A stretch of DNA of 64,000 bases from Elizabethkingia bruuniana (GTDB lineage Bacteria > Bacteroidota > Bacteroidia > Flavobacteriales > Weeksellaceae): assembly GCF_002024805.1 (NCBI RefSeq), contig NZ_CP014337.1:3038001-3102000 (forward strand). Direction: 5' to 3'. The notes under the pieces are model-generated. The model was not told the origin of the DNA and did not search any database. It saw nothing but the letters and a program-made list of their open reading frames with translations. This document shows, in pieces, positions 18,227 to 27,836 of this stretch (positions within the stretch are counted from its first letter, which is position 1; the number at the start of each line of letters is the position of its first letter). The position numbers were made by a program, and so were the translations under genes.

Positions 18227-20161
18227 TTATTCAGCTTCCAACTGAGCTGCCAAAAATTCCCATTCCTGTAAGGCAAGATCAAGATCTTCTTTCAGTTTCT
18301 GGTATTTCTCCAACTGCTCTTCAGTCGGATTTTCTTTAGCAAACCCCTGCTCCATCTCTTCTATCTGACTTTCCAGTTCATTGATTTTCTGTTCTGTTTT
18401 AGAAATCTTATTCTGAATATTCTTTTTCTCTTTGCTTACAAACTCTTTTTTAGTTTCAACGGGCTTCGGTTCTTCTTTAACCTTTGGAGCCGGAGCTTCC
18501 TGCTTTGCTTCTGCCAGTTTAGATTTCTCTATGGAAACTTCACGGATGCTTTCTTTTTGTCTGTATTCCAGATACTCGTCAATATTTCCAAGATACTCCT
18601 TCATATTTCCATCTCTGAACTCGAAAATCTTATCAGATAATCCTTGTAAGAATTCACGGTCGTGAGAAATCAGAATCAAAGTTCCTTCAAACTTCTGTAA
18701 TGCAATCTTAATAATCTCCTTAGACTGAATATCCAAGTGATTGGTAGGTTCGTCCATTATCAATGTATTGAATGGACGTAATAATAGTTTACAAAGAGCC
18801 AGACGGTTTCTTTCCCCTCCGGAAAGTACTTTTGTTTTCTTCTGTACATCCTCTCCCTGAAAAAGGAAAGATCCTAACAGGTCTCGAACTCGTGGACGTG
18901 TTTCTTCTGTAGCTGCATCTTCAGCCTCTTCTAAAACGGTTTTATTAGGAGATAAAACTTCTTCCTGATTCTGAGCAAAGTAACCGATATTTACATTATG
19001 ACCAAGGTTCCATTCTCCGGAATAATCACGGATTTCACCAGCTAAAATTTTCGCCAGTGTTGTTTTTCCCTGTCCGTTCTGTCCTAATAAAGCGATCTTC
19101 GCTCCTCTTTCTATAAAGAAGTCTACATTGTCGAAAACTTGTTTTTCACCATACGCTTTTCCAAGCTTCTTGGCTTCGAAAATTACTTTCCCCGGAACAA
19201 CTGACTGTACGAAACGAATATTGAATTTGGAAACGTCATCATTTTCTACTTCAATTCTTTCCAGCTTATCCAACTTTTTAATAAGGGATTGCGCAAAAGC
19301 AGCTTTAGAAGCACTCGCACGGAATTTATTAATCAGATCTTCAGTATGCTTAATCTCCGCATCCTGATTTTTCTTCGCCTGAATTAGTTTTTCTTTTCTG
19401 TCTTTTCTTAGTTCAAGATATTTGGTATAATTAGCTTTATAGTCGTCAACTTTTTTGTTATTGATATCAAAAGTACGATTACAAACTGATGTCATGAACT
19501 GCTTGTCGTGGGAAACCAGTACAATAGCTCCCGGGTAATCTTTCAGGAAATTTTCCAGCCAGATAATAGATTCCATATCCAGGTGGTTGGTAGGCTCATC
19601 GAGAAGCATAATATCATTCTTCTGCAGAAGAAGTTTTGCCAACTCAATACGCATTCTCCATCCTCCGGAAAACTCATCTGTAATCTTTTCGAAATCACTT
19701 GCTCTAAAACCAAGACCTAATAATACCTTCTCCATTTCAGCATCCAGGTTGTATGCATCGTGATGAACAAGAAGGTCGTTTAGTTCCGTCATTCTGTCAA
19801 TAAGCTTCGCATACTCATCACTTTCGTAATCTGTACGCGTTGCCAATCCGACATTTACTTCTTCCAGCTCGGTCTTCATTGCATTGATGCTTTCAAAAGC
19901 CTGCATGGTTTCATTCCATACTGTTCTTCCTTTTACAAAGTCCAGATCCTGTTTCAGGAAACCGATAGTAATACTACCATCCGGAACAACATCCCCTTCA
20001 TAGAAGTTAATTTCGCCGGAAAGCATTTTTAATAATGTCGATTTCCCTGCACCATTTTTACCTACCAGACCAATTTTATCATTCTTCTTAATGGTAAAAT
20101 TCACATTCTGGAAAAGATAATTTCCGGCATGATGCAGTCCTAAACTTTGTACTGAAAGCAT
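18227..20161 (-). CDS. ABC-F family ATPase
   Basis: 644 residues from MLSVQSLGLHH; the frame is open to 20203, but the promoter box at 20201-20208 overlaps that upstream start. There are two nucleotide-binding domains: Walker A GKNGAGKST with signature DEFSGGWRMR, and GQNGQGKTT with signature LSGGERNR. A long charged inter-domain linker (arm/P-site tRNA interaction motif) and a Glu/Lys-rich C-terminal coiled coil follow, with no membrane helices. ABC-F factors release stalled ribosomes or, in some lineages, protect them from antibiotics. It is distinct from the Uup-like paralogue at 5284. Confidence 0.87.
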   Translation of the reverse strand: MLSVQSLGLHHAGNYLFQNVNFTIKKNDKIGLVGKNGAGKSTLLKMLSGEINFYEGDVVPDGSITIGFLKQDLDFVKGRTVWNETMQAFESINAMKTELEEVNVGLATRTDYESDEYAKLIDRMTELNDLLVHHDAYNLDAEMEKVLLGLGFRASDFEKITDEFSGGWRMRIELAKLLLQKNDIMLLDEPTNHLDMESIIWLENFLKDYPGAIVLVSHDKQFMTSVCNRTFDINNKKVDDYKANYTKYLELRKDRKEKLIQAKKNQDAEIKHTEDLINKFRASASKAAFAQSLIKKLDKLERIEVENDDVSKFNIRFVQSVVPGKVIFEAKKLGKAYGEKQVFDNVDFFIERGAKIALLGQNGQGKTTLAKILAGEIRDYSGEWNLGHNVNIGYFAQNQEEVLSPNKTVLEEAEDAATEETRPRVRDLLGSFLFQGEDVQKKTKVLSGGERNRLALCKLLLRPFNTLIMDEPTNHLDIQSKEIIKIALQKFEGTLILISHDREFLQGLSDKIFEFRDGNMKEYLGNIDEYLEYRQKESIREVSIEKSKLAEAKQEAPAPKVKEEPKPVETKKEFVSKEKKNIQNKISKTEQKINELESQIEEMEQGFAKENPTEEQLEKYQKLKEDLDLALQEWEFLAAQLEAE

Positions 20162-20200
20162 AATAATTTTCTGTATTAAACGATTCTCTCTAAGAATCTG

Positions 20201-20208
20201 CAAAAATA
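20201..20208 (-). promoter_or_regulatory. Promoter -7 element of the ABC-F gene
   Basis: The complement of CAAAAATA reads TATTTTTG, 39 nt before the chosen ATG at 20161. It decides the start by overlapping the upstream candidate. Confidence 0.6.
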
Positions 20209-20296
20209 GGAAATCTATTTTTTATCCAAAGCCCTGATTTTCTTTTTGTTCATCTAAAGATAATATTCTATTAAAATACTGTAAACACTAAAAAAA

Positions 20297-20304
20297 TATT
20301 TTTG
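20297..20304 (+). promoter_or_regulatory. Promoter -7 element of the phytase-like gene
   Basis: TATTTTTG matches TAnnTTTG, 23 nt before the ATG. Confidence 0.55.
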
Positions 20305-20327
20305 CCGCAACTTAATCAACTATTATA

Positions 20328-21605
20328 ATGAGAAAAAAACTTTTATCCATGGTCGTATTAGCAGCTTTGTTCGCTTGCAACAATGACGACAACTCTTTTA
20401 AATCTGTTAGTTATCCTGATATGGCAGAGGCTTCTGATCCAAAAATAATCAACGACATCAATGGTGTTAAGGTTTATAATGGTGGCTACGGATCGTCTCT
20501 TGTACAGGATCCGCAGGACAAATCTGTTTTTTATATGCTGACAGACAGGGGCCCTAATATTGATGGTCCAGTTAAAGATTCAAAAGTATTTTCCAACCCC
20601 GACTTTACACCACAAATCGGAAAATTCCAATTAAAAGACGGAAAACTAGTACAAATTGGCACTATTTTGTTAAAAAATGCTGCCGGTAAAAACCTTACAG
20701 GACTACCTAACCCTATAGGCTCGGGAGGAACAGGTGAAATTGCTTACGATACTAAAGGCAATGTTCTGAGCAATGACATCGATGGTTTGGATTCGGAAGG
20801 GCTTGCTATAGCTCCGGACGGAACATTCTGGGTAAGTGATGAATATGGTCCTCATATTATCCATTTTGATAAAAACGGAAACACTATTGAAAAGATAAAT
20901 CCATTTAATACATCGAGAAAAATCCCAAAGGTTTTTGCTAAAAGACGCCCAAATCGCGGTATGGAAGGTCTGTGTATTACCCCGGATGGTAAAACACTTG
21001 TAGGCATTATGCAGTTTCCCCTGTACAATCCATCTTCAACTGATATGAAAGGTTCTTTAATTATTCGCATCATTACTTTCGATATTGCTTCCGGTAAAAC
21101 ACAACAGTTTGTTTATCTTATGGAAAATAAAGACCTACAGGCAGTTAGTGAAATTGCAGCTATAGACAACAATTCTTTCCTTGTATTGGAGCGTGACGGA
21201 GAATACGCTACTTCAGCAAACAGAGCTTCTGTTTTCAAAAAGGTATACAAGATTGAACTAGATGGTGCTACGGATGTATCTGATCCTAATAATGGTGAAA
21301 ACGGGAAATTGTATAATGGAAAACCTTTGGAACAGCTTATTAATTTAAGTGGTTTGCAACAGAATAATATAGTTCCGGTAAAGAAAACTCTTGTTCTTGA
21401 TCTGATGACTGACCTGAATACGATTTATCCACACGACAAAGCTGAAGGCATCTTTGTAATTGATAATAATACTATCGCCATTAGCAATGATGACGACTTC
21501 GGTGTAACTGGTAATGGAAAATACGAACAGAAGGTACTCCCTTCGTCCAACACTATTGATAGAAACACAATCTATTTCATTAAGCTAAAGAAGCCTTTAA
21601 AATAA
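20328..21605 (+). CDS. Phytase-like esterase family lipoprotein
   Basis: 425 residues. The lipobox at LAALFAC (Cys about residue 17) predicts a lipoprotein. The body has the beta-propeller signature of esterase-like activity of phytase proteins: TDRGPNIDGP, DSEGLAIAPDGTFWVSDEYGPHI, RGMEGLCITPDGKTLVG and KAEGIFVIDNNTIAISNDDDFG. These hydrolyse phosphate or other esters; the real substrate is uncertain. It stands alone between its own promoter and a strong terminator. Confidence 0.88.
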   Translation: MRKKLLSMVVLAALFACNNDDNSFKSVSYPDMAEASDPKIINDINGVKVYNGGYGSSLVQDPQDKSVFYMLTDRGPNIDGPVKDSKVFSNPDFTPQIGKFQLKDGKLVQIGTILLKNAAGKNLTGLPNPIGSGGTGEIAYDTKGNVLSNDIDGLDSEGLAIAPDGTFWVSDEYGPHIIHFDKNGNTIEKINPFNTSRKIPKVFAKRRPNRGMEGLCITPDGKTLVGIMQFPLYNPSSTDMKGSLIIRIITFDIASGKTQQFVYLMENKDLQAVSEIAAIDNNSFLVLERDGEYATSANRASVFKKVYKIELDGATDVSDPNNGENGKLYNGKPLEQLINLSGLQQNNIVPVKKTLVLDLMTDLNTIYPHDKAEGIFVIDNNTIAISNDDDFGVTGNGKYEQKVLPSSNTIDRNTIYFIKLKKPLK

Positions 21606-21613
21606 ATTTTAGG

Positions 21614-21647
21614 AAAAAGCCTTCAGGTAATCTGAAGGCTTTTTTAT
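21614..21647. terminator. Bidirectional intrinsic terminator
   Basis: AAAAAGCCTTCAG pairs with CTGAAGGCTTTTT between convergent genes. Confidence 0.9.
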
Positions 21648-22256
21648 TTAATAGTTTCGCACTGTTACATGATAGCAACTCTGCTGTCTTTCTTTAATAT
21701 AATAAAGTTTTCCTTCGTCTCTGTAAACATTCAGCACCTTTTCCAGCGCTGCTTCCAGCCTTGGATTAGATTTATGTCTGTCATTGAAGCGGACATAAGA
21801 AATATCAAAAGAGTTACCATAATTATGGGAACTGATTCCCAAAGAAGCATTGGGATTTACTCTCCGCAAGCGGCACTGATCTTCCAAAGTTCTGGTAAGA
21901 GAAGTAATTGTAAGTGTACTCCCTTTTGTATTTGCATTAAACTTTTTAGCAATGCCCCGAAGCGTCGTTTTGGCTTTTGGAACCAAATAAGCCCGGCTAT
22001 AATCCAGTTTCTGAATACGGTAACCTTTCCCAAGACTTCCTATAGAAACAAGCTTTCCTTTTTTAGTGTACTTATTTATACTCTTGGAGTTCTCCAGAAT
22101 GTTAATATTAAATTTAGCCGAAGCATCGAGATGTTGTTTATAAATGGGGGTTGGTTCCACCTTAAGAACCGTACTAAGATCATAACAACGAGCGGACTGA
22201 GACTTGCCTCCTGCCCAGATCAGTACCCCTAAAAAAGCAAAAAATAATTTCCTCAT
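21648..22256 (-). CDS. DUF5715 family, M15-like DD-peptidase fold
   Basis: 202 residues with a signal peptide (MRKLFFAFLGVLIWAGGKSQS). The C-terminal half carries SSHNYGNSFDISY, which resembles the zinc-binding SxHxxGxAxD of VanY/peptidase M15 D,D-carboxypeptidases, and SCYHVTV near the end, which supplies a third His as in that fold. This fits DUF5715. A periplasmic peptidoglycan-trimming role is likely but not proven. Confidence 0.8.
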   Translation of the reverse strand: MRKLFFAFLGVLIWAGGKSQSARCYDLSTVLKVEPTPIYKQHLDASAKFNINILENSKSINKYTKKGKLVSIGSLGKGYRIQKLDYSRAYLVPKAKTTLRGIAKKFNANTKGSTLTITSLTRTLEDQCRLRRVNPNASLGISSHNYGNSFDISYVRFNDRHKSNPRLEAALEKVLNVYRDEGKLYYIKERQQSCYHVTVRNY

Positions 22257-22330
22257 TATTAATTTTCATCATTAATAACGTTGTAAAAGCAACATTTGTT
22301 GTATCGATCACACATATTTATTTTTCAGGA

Positions 22331-22468
22331 CTATTTTGCTTCACTCATAGAAGTTAAAACATCCGGGAAAAATAAAGCCATAACGAGATAAACAATGATC
22401 ATCACAACAAGTACTCCAATAACACCAAGCACAAGTCCGTTTGGTATATTTCTGTCAGACTCTTTCAT
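22331..22468 (-). CDS. Small single-pass membrane protein (45 residues)
   Basis: Not matched to a family. It reads MKESDRNIPNGLVLG at the start, then a long hydrophobic helix (VIGVLVVMIIVYLVMALFF), then a short tail ending MSEAK. The frame is closed by TAG, and a near-consensus -7 box (TATCTTTA) occurs about 20 nt upstream. It occupies the otherwise empty 22257-22623 interval; nothing else was seen there. Confidence 0.55.
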   Translation of the reverse strand: MKESDRNIPNGLVLGVIGVLVVMIIVYLVMALFFPDVLTSMSEAK

Positions 22469-22623
22469 AGCTCAATTATTTAATACCTACTAAAGATACG
22501 AAATTCACAAACAAAATGAAAAAGAATATTGCTAAATATGATTTGAGTTAACAATAATAATAAAATCTGTTTACTATTTTCTGAAAACCATATTAAGGTG
22601 ATACATAACAGAAATAATGTACC

Positions 22624-23538
22624 TTATTCAACGCCTAGTTTATGATTAAGGCAGTCAATATAAAGGCTATTATTCAAGAATATTTTATTTCCCAACATCC
22701 CTGTCATTCCAGAAAATTTCATCATAGAATACTGTGCCTGTGAAAAGCCTTCTACATAAGTAACATTGTTTAGCAGTATATTTCTGCTCCCTATTTTTAT
22801 AAGATTATCTGTCTTTGCTGTATAAGTGGTTAAAACATTCTGCCAGGAATTGGCTTTTTCTTTACTAACTTTTGAATCTTTTGACTTTAGGCTTTCCCAT
22901 ATTTCTTTTGATGTTAATAACTCGTAAGCACTGGTCCCGGAGTCGTACAGAAACTTTTCTTTATTACCTTTTAGTATTGCCGGAATAATGATATGCCTTT
23001 TCTTAAAAGTAAAATCCGTCAGATTTTTCCCAAACCCAACAGGAGTGTCTGTTAAATTAAAAACAATATTATTTTCTCTGAAAGAGATCAGGGTCTTCCT
23101 GTCTTCAAGAATATCTGCACCAAGAGTTCCGATGATCTTTAATGAATCTTTTTTATCAGAATCTTCTCCTGTATCTTTGATTATGAATTTATCCGAAGTT
23201 ACTTTTGTATTTCCCAGATAAAATGTTGCCTTACTCCGTTCATTTGAAGTTACAATACCTTTTATATTCTTTATCGCTCTGGCATAAAACAAAGTATATG
23301 GTGCTCCGGTATCGAACTGTAAATAATAAACTGAGGAATCACCATAAAAATGAACAGGAAGTAACAGAACATTTCTATTCTCACCCAACCACATTATAGG
23401 GATCTTTCCGCTTTCTTTATCTATGGTTAGATAGTTATCTTCCGGAGTGAATTTCCGGTCAAAATAAATATAGCCTGATATTATGGCTAAAACTAAAACA
23501 CCTAAAAAGGTTAGTACAATTTTTTTAAAAATTTTCAT
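22624..23538 (-). CDS. Membrane-anchored retropepsin-like aspartyl protease family protein
   Basis: 304 residues from MKIFKKIVL; an ATG at 23592 gives 18 extra residues without membrane character. One N-terminal helix (IVLTFLGVLVLAIISGYIYF) is followed by two aspartate motifs, QFDTGAPYTLFYA and LYDSGTSAYELL, plus the post-motif GTLGADIL and GMLGNKIF. It is thus a two-lobed pepsin-like protein related to the one at 8014-9159. The XRE regulator gene lies 87 nt upstream on the same strand and may be co-transcribed. Confidence 0.75.
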   Translation of the reverse strand: MKIFKKIVLTFLGVLVLAIISGYIYFDRKFTPEDNYLTIDKESGKIPIMWLGENRNVLLLPVHFYGDSSVYYLQFDTGAPYTLFYARAIKNIKGIVTSNERSKATFYLGNTKVTSDKFIIKDTGEDSDKKDSLKIIGTLGADILEDRKTLISFRENNIVFNLTDTPVGFGKNLTDFTFKKRHIIIPAILKGNKEKFLYDSGTSAYELLTSKEIWESLKSKDSKVSKEKANSWQNVLTTYTAKTDNLIKIGSRNILLNNVTYVEGFSQAQYSMMKFSGMTGMLGNKIFLNNSLYIDCLNHKLGVE

Positions 23539-23625
23539 TTCAGATTTTTGTACAAGATTCGGATTTATGAATCTGTTTTTCCACAAAAACAATATGACAA
23601 TCTTACGTCAGTTTTATGTCATAAA

Positions 23626-24168
23626 TCACAAGAAACTGGTTTTCAGCCTGATAAAAATACTACCGTTTTTATTAAGACAAATCCCATTGTGGATAACTAC
23701 AAATAATTTCAGACAGATGAAGACAATAAGTGGAACAATAAAAAGTGGAAATCTGACAGATAATGCTTTCTGAATGAAAGGACTTATAATCATAAAAACA
23801 GATACAACGAGGGCCAAAATAATCTGAACACTTACAATGCTTTTCCCAAGTTCTCTGTTTTTAAGATCTTTTGTCTTGTATGTTAATATCAGCGGAAAAA
23901 TTATTCCTCCACATGGAATGACAAGACCAGCTAGGGCAGAAAGATTAATTAACTTGGCTCTGTCAACATTAATCTTTTCTTCATTTTTGACAATTAAATC
24001 TTCGGGGGTAGTTTTCAAGGCTAGAGCGAGTGCTTTAAGCGTGTAGCCTTTCGGAATATTTCCGGCTTCAATCCGCTGAACAGTTCTTAATGAAATCCCG
24101 GATTTTTCTGCAAGTTCAGTTTGAGTCAGGTTTTGCTGTTCTCTCAATTTTTGAACTACTGTTTTCAT
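23626..24168 (-). CDS. XRE-family transcriptional regulator with membrane helices
   Basis: 180 residues. Residues about 5-58 form a Cro/CI-type helix-turn-helix (LREQQNLTQTELAEKSGIS, then LRTVQRIEAGNIPKG). After a short charged linker come three hydrophobic helices (LSALAGLVIPCGGIIFPLIL, SVQIILALVVSVFMIISPFI, FPLFIVPLIVFICLKLFVVI). Membrane-tethered HTH proteins often sense envelope state. Its closest gene is the downstream aspartyl-protease-like gene, a plausible target. Confidence 0.82.
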   Translation of the reverse strand: MKTVVQKLREQQNLTQTELAEKSGISLRTVQRIEAGNIPKGYTLKALALALKTTPEDLIVKNEEKINVDRAKLINLSALAGLVIPCGGIIFPLILTYKTKDLKNRELGKSIVSVQIILALVVSVFMIISPFIQKALSVRFPLFIVPLIVFICLKLFVVIHNGICLNKNGSIFIRLKTSFL

Positions 24169-24261
24169 TTTCTGTTAGGATGGATTTTATAAACTTTGTA
24201 TAATGTAAAGTAAACAAAATAATAAAAATAGTCAAAGGCTTATTTCTAAATTATGTCCCGT

Positions 24262-25254
24262 TTAAAAGTTTTCTATGATACTTTTGTAAGTAAACATCCG
24301 GTCTTCTTCATTAAACATATTGCATAGCAGCATAAGATCCTTGGTTTTATACAGAATTGCCTTCTCTTCTAATTGAGATAATATTGTATCAGGAGTACCT
24401 ACAACTACTTTATCCAGCAAGGAGTAAAACAAACTTTCATCATCACTTCCTGCAACCAGGGCTTCCACTTCAGCATAAGGCATAAGCTTGTCCGGAGCTA
24501 ATAATTTTCTGGATTGTACAAACTGGTATACCATTCCGTAGGCATTTTTCCGTGCTTGCTCTGTATCTGCGGCTACTGAAACTGATAATGCGACCTGAAA
24601 AACCGATTTATCTGTATATCCATTATTATTAAATTCTTCATGATACATATTATAAGCGTCTTCTCCGACATTGTCGGAAATAAAACCAGCCATTGAATAT
24701 CCTACTCCTTTAGCTGCAGCTTCCTTTGCTGAACCAACTCCTGAACCCAACCACAGTATTTCTGGTAAGATTAAAGGTTTCTCCGGCTGAGCTACTAAAT
24801 CCTCATATACAGGATTTTGCCCTGTAATATAGGCTATTATCTCTTCAAGCTTTTTATTCAGATCGTTAAGAACGGGCGGTTTGTTGTTATTTAATGCGAC
24901 AACAGCATCTTTCAATCCTCCGGGAGCTTTCCCCAGCCCCAATATAAATCTGTCCGGAAACATTGTTGCAAGCATTTTGGCCCATTCGGCAATTTTAAAT
25001 GCAGAATAATTCCGTAACATAATGCCTCCTGTTCCGGCTTTTATCCTTTTTGTTTCTGCAAGAACTATTGCTGTTAGTAACTCCGGGCTGGAACTTCCAT
25101 AAGCTCCGACTCCGTGATGCTCGGAATATAATATACTATGGTATCCAGACTCATCTGCCATTCTGGCAAGTTCTAGACTATTCCGGAGTGCAAGCGCGGC
25201 TGTACCTCCTTTAATTACTGGCGACTGATCTAAAATGCTTAATTTCAGTTTCAT
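24262..25254 (-). CDS. LLM-class flavin-dependent oxidoreductase
   Basis: 330 residues of the luciferase-like monooxygenase superfamily (MsnO8-type group). Marks are LKLSILDQSPV at the N-terminus, YSEHHGVGAYGSSSPELL, RIKAGTGGIMLRNYSAFKIAEWAKML and RFILGLGKAPGG, all positions that shape the FMN/substrate pocket of the TIM barrel. Substrate is unknown. It is a single gene. Confidence 0.88.
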   Translation of the reverse strand: MKLKLSILDQSPVIKGGTAALALRNSLELARMADESGYHSILYSEHHGVGAYGSSSPELLTAIVLAETKRIKAGTGGIMLRNYSAFKIAEWAKMLATMFPDRFILGLGKAPGGLKDAVVALNNNKPPVLNDLNKKLEEIIAYITGQNPVYEDLVAQPEKPLILPEILWLGSGVGSAKEAAAKGVGYSMAGFISDNVGEDAYNMYHEEFNNNGYTDKSVFQVALSVSVAADTEQARKNAYGMVYQFVQSRKLLAPDKLMPYAEVEALVAGSDDESLFYSLLDKVVVGTPDTILSQLEEKAILYKTKDLMLLCNMFNEEDRMFTYKSIIENF

Positions 25255-25315
25255 ATCGGTGATTTGTTCGTATTACTTTACCCAATTATTAACCAGTAAA
25301 TATACTCTATAGAAT

Positions 25316-25358
25316 CAGACGACAAAAGACTTTCTCCATGAATTGAAAGTCTCGTCTG
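25316..25358. repeat. Imperfect 14-bp inverted repeat (hairpin)
   Basis: CAGACG at 25316 and AGACTTTC at 25327-25334 pair with GAAAGTCT and CGTCTG at 25345-25358, with a 5-nt bulge. There is no U-tract on either strand, so it is not a standard terminator. It lies in the 226-nt gap between two minus-strand genes; nothing else was seen in that gap. Confidence 0.55.
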
Positions 25359-25480
25359 TAGTACGTTTAAGGAAATTATTCAAAAAAACTTTTAATATGG
25401 CTATCCTGATTTACTTAGCTGTCTTTTAGATATTTAGTTTTTCCAAAAAAACATTTTAATTCAATAGTGTTTTGAAGCTG

Positions 25481-26263
25481 TTATAACCTTATGTATTCAT
25501 AATTATACTGTACCCAATTCTTGCCTTTCTCATCTTTTCCTAGACTTTTGACAGGCAGTCCTTCTGCATTATAATCTATGACATAGGTAATAGTCATTCG
25601 ATTGGTATGAATCTTTTCTGTAAGGATATTATTTGACCCAATAAGATCCTGATAACCAAAAGCAATTCTTAAATATTTATTCATATTGACAGATGGATTG
25701 GATTTATTATCATAAGTATATTCATTTACAGATATACCTGGACTTCCAGCCCCTGATTCAGTCCTTCTGCTAACATTATTTCCGGTATAATCAAAAGTTG
25801 TTTTCCAAGGGCTGCCACAAGGTGGTCCTTCACATATGGAAGTAGTCTTCAGATTTCCATTATTATCATATGTATAATCAACAATTCTATTGAATGCTTT
25901 ATTTTCATATTCCGCTACAATTTTTATCAACTGATTATTCTGGTAAGTAAAATTCTCGGTATACTCAATACCTTTATTAATCTTATAGTGATCCATTTTA
26001 CTGATCTTCTTATCAGCAGTATAATCAACGGTAACATAGTTACCGGAATTCCCCGAACTTATTTCTACCACATCTCCTATAGAATTATATTTATAAAAAA
26101 TTGAACTCGTATATGGAGATGCCGGATTATCAAAAGAGGTTACAGTAATTTTACTGATCAGCATTTTCTTTTGATCCGAAGAATCATTATTATCACGGCT
26201 ATTACAAGACATAAATAATGTAAATACCAACGGTACAAATAATAGATATAGTTTATTCATCAA
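25481..26263 (-). CDS. Lipoprotein with YD/RHS-like repeats
   Basis: 260 residues. The lipobox ends LFMSC (Cys about 20) and is followed by an Asp/Ser/Asn linker. The rest is a run of short beta motifs of the kind YKYNSIGDVVEISSG, DYTYDNNGNLKT, NEYTYDNKSNPS, DYNAEGLPVKSLGKD, that is, divergent tyrosine-aspartate wall repeats. Such lipoproteins are frequent in Flavobacteriia and are presumed surface or periplasmic. It resembles its neighbour at 26334-27158 and may be a diverged paralogue. Confidence 0.75.
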   Translation of the reverse strand: MMNKLYLLFVPLVFTLFMSCNSRDNNDSSDQKKMLISKITVTSFDNPASPYTSSIFYKYNSIGDVVEISSGNSGNYVTVDYTADKKISKMDHYKINKGIEYTENFTYQNNQLIKIVAEYENKAFNRIVDYTYDNNGNLKTTSICEGPPCGSPWKTTFDYTGNNVSRRTESGAGSPGISVNEYTYDNKSNPSVNMNKYLRIAFGYQDLIGSNNILTEKIHTNRMTITYVIDYNAEGLPVKSLGKDEKGKNWVQYNYEYIRL

Positions 26264-26333
26264 TCGTTATTTTTAAAACTTTAGTACAAATTGGGAATTT
26301 TGTGATAATGTTCCAATATAGTGTCAGAGATTA

Positions 26334-27158
26334 TTATTTACTGTATTCAAAAAGATTTACCCCAATATAATTCTGACTAATGTCTTTACCTTCTGTATAC
26401 ATTTTGGTAATGATCCTTACAGGATAATTGTCCACGGAATAGTTAATACTATTGACAGCTTTATATTTAAGAATTTCACCATTAATAGATGGATTAACAA
26501 CATCCATTGTCAAGTTATTATTATCATCTCCTCTAATATTCCAATCTTGTATCTGAGATACCAAAAAAGCTTTAATCTTATCAATCCCTAAAATATTCCT
26601 GTATACATTCTTTTTATCATCATAGGTATAAATTTTAGAAACACTTCCTCTCAATTCATCATCCTGATAATAAGTTAATTCTTCGGAAATAATATTATTA
26701 TTTTTTTGAATATAAGTCACTATTTTCTTGTTTATCAACGACCCGTTTCCGGATCCGTATCTTGTAATTTCTGTACAATTAATAACATTACTTTCTGGAT
26801 AAGAATAGCTGAAAACTCCTTTATAATCAACATCCTCAGGATAGGCAGTTATCAACCTTCCATTATTGTATACAAAATCAACTGATCTCATCTTTTTCCC
26901 ATGTATATTATATACAATTATTTTAGTTATAAAATTTCCCGTATACTCAAAAATCATTCTTGAAACTGCTGAGCTTATTTCGGATATTTTATTCCCGTTA
27001 TATTTAATCTCTTTCACATCTGAATCTCCTGTAATCTTTGTTGGCAAAGCCGGAACCTCAACTACAGGATCAATAATGATTTCATTTGTATTATCACTGC
27101 TTCTTCCACAGCTTACAAAGATTAACGTTAAAGAAGCTAATAAAACTATTTTTTTCAT
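26334..27158 (-). CDS. Lipoprotein with YD-like repeats
   Basis: 274 residues. The lipobox MKKIVLLASLTLIFVSC is followed by a linker and beta repeats (FEYTGNFITKIIVYN, FVYNNGRLITAYP, KIYTYDDKKNVYRN). General layout matches the gene just downstream; both probably belong to one family. A promoter lies at 27221-27251. Function is unknown. Confidence 0.72.
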   Translation of the reverse strand: MKKIVLLASLTLIFVSCGRSSDNTNEIIIDPVVEVPALPTKITGDSDVKEIKYNGNKISEISSAVSRMIFEYTGNFITKIIVYNIHGKKMRSVDFVYNNGRLITAYPEDVDYKGVFSYSYPESNVINCTEITRYGSGNGSLINKKIVTYIQKNNNIISEELTYYQDDELRGSVSKIYTYDDKKNVYRNILGIDKIKAFLVSQIQDWNIRGDDNNNLTMDVVNPSINGEILKYKAVNSINYSVDNYPVRIITKMYTEGKDISQNYIGVNLFEYSK

Positions 27159-27220
27159 ATCTTTTTTATATTATTTGATGCTATTTAATTAAAGAAAAAA
27201 TATTTTTCACCTTTTGGGGA

Positions 27221-27251
27221 CAAATATACTTTTTCTAAATAAATGATTCAA
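27221..27251 (-). promoter_or_regulatory. Promoter of the YD-repeat lipoprotein gene
   Basis: On the minus strand TTG (complement of 27249-27251) is followed after 20 nt by TATATTTG (complement of 27221-27228), a good Bacteroidota promoter 63 nt before the ATG. Confidence 0.65.
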
Positions 27252-27367
27252 ATAATCGAGATAAATCTATGTAGACTGGTAAAACTGTCAGACAGATTCG
27301 ACATATTTAAAGAAAAAAACCATTGCTAAAGCGGGCTTATAATTTTATTGATGCGGCCTTGTTACTT

Positions 27368-27713
27368 TCAATTTAAGATTTTTGTCAGATCAACAAGTTC
27401 AAAATTTTTATCATTCTCAAAAAATTGTTTGAATACAGCTTGTCCTGTGTCCACAAGAATAAAAATATTATTTGTGCCTGGTTTTAACTGATTTTGAATA
27501 TTATTAAATTTCTTTTATACCAGCCGGCAAGCAGATTTGAGCCAAAATAATCTTTATTAATCATTATTTTATTAACAAATGAAATATAGAAACCAAGATT
27601 AGCATCTGATTCGGATCTTTCATTCATGCATAAAAAAATCTGGCTCAGCTTACTTTTTCGAGACAATTATCCGATAAAGAAGATTTTATATCACTAAATT
27701 TCTTTTTCAGTTT
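27368..27713 (-). pseudogene. Frameshifted remnant of an unidentified gene
   Basis: Three short frames on the minus strand read as consecutive protein-like pieces in different phases: KLKKKFSDIKSSLSDNCLEK, then NERSESDANLGFYISFVNK up to AGWYKRN, then KFNNIQNQLKPGTNNIFILV to a stop after DLTKILN. No single frame has an ATG start covering all. This looks like a gene decayed by at least two frameshifts. The family was not recognised. It occupies most of the 27159-27836 gap; the remaining parts show nothing but the promoter listed above. Confidence 0.4.
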
Positions 27714-27836
27714 AGGAAATCAAACGATAAACAAATATAAAAACATGGAATGAATTACAGTAGTAAAAATAAAATCATGCAGCTTTACTGCATGATTTTA
27801 AAGTTTGATAATTATTTTAAATATACAATAGTTAAT

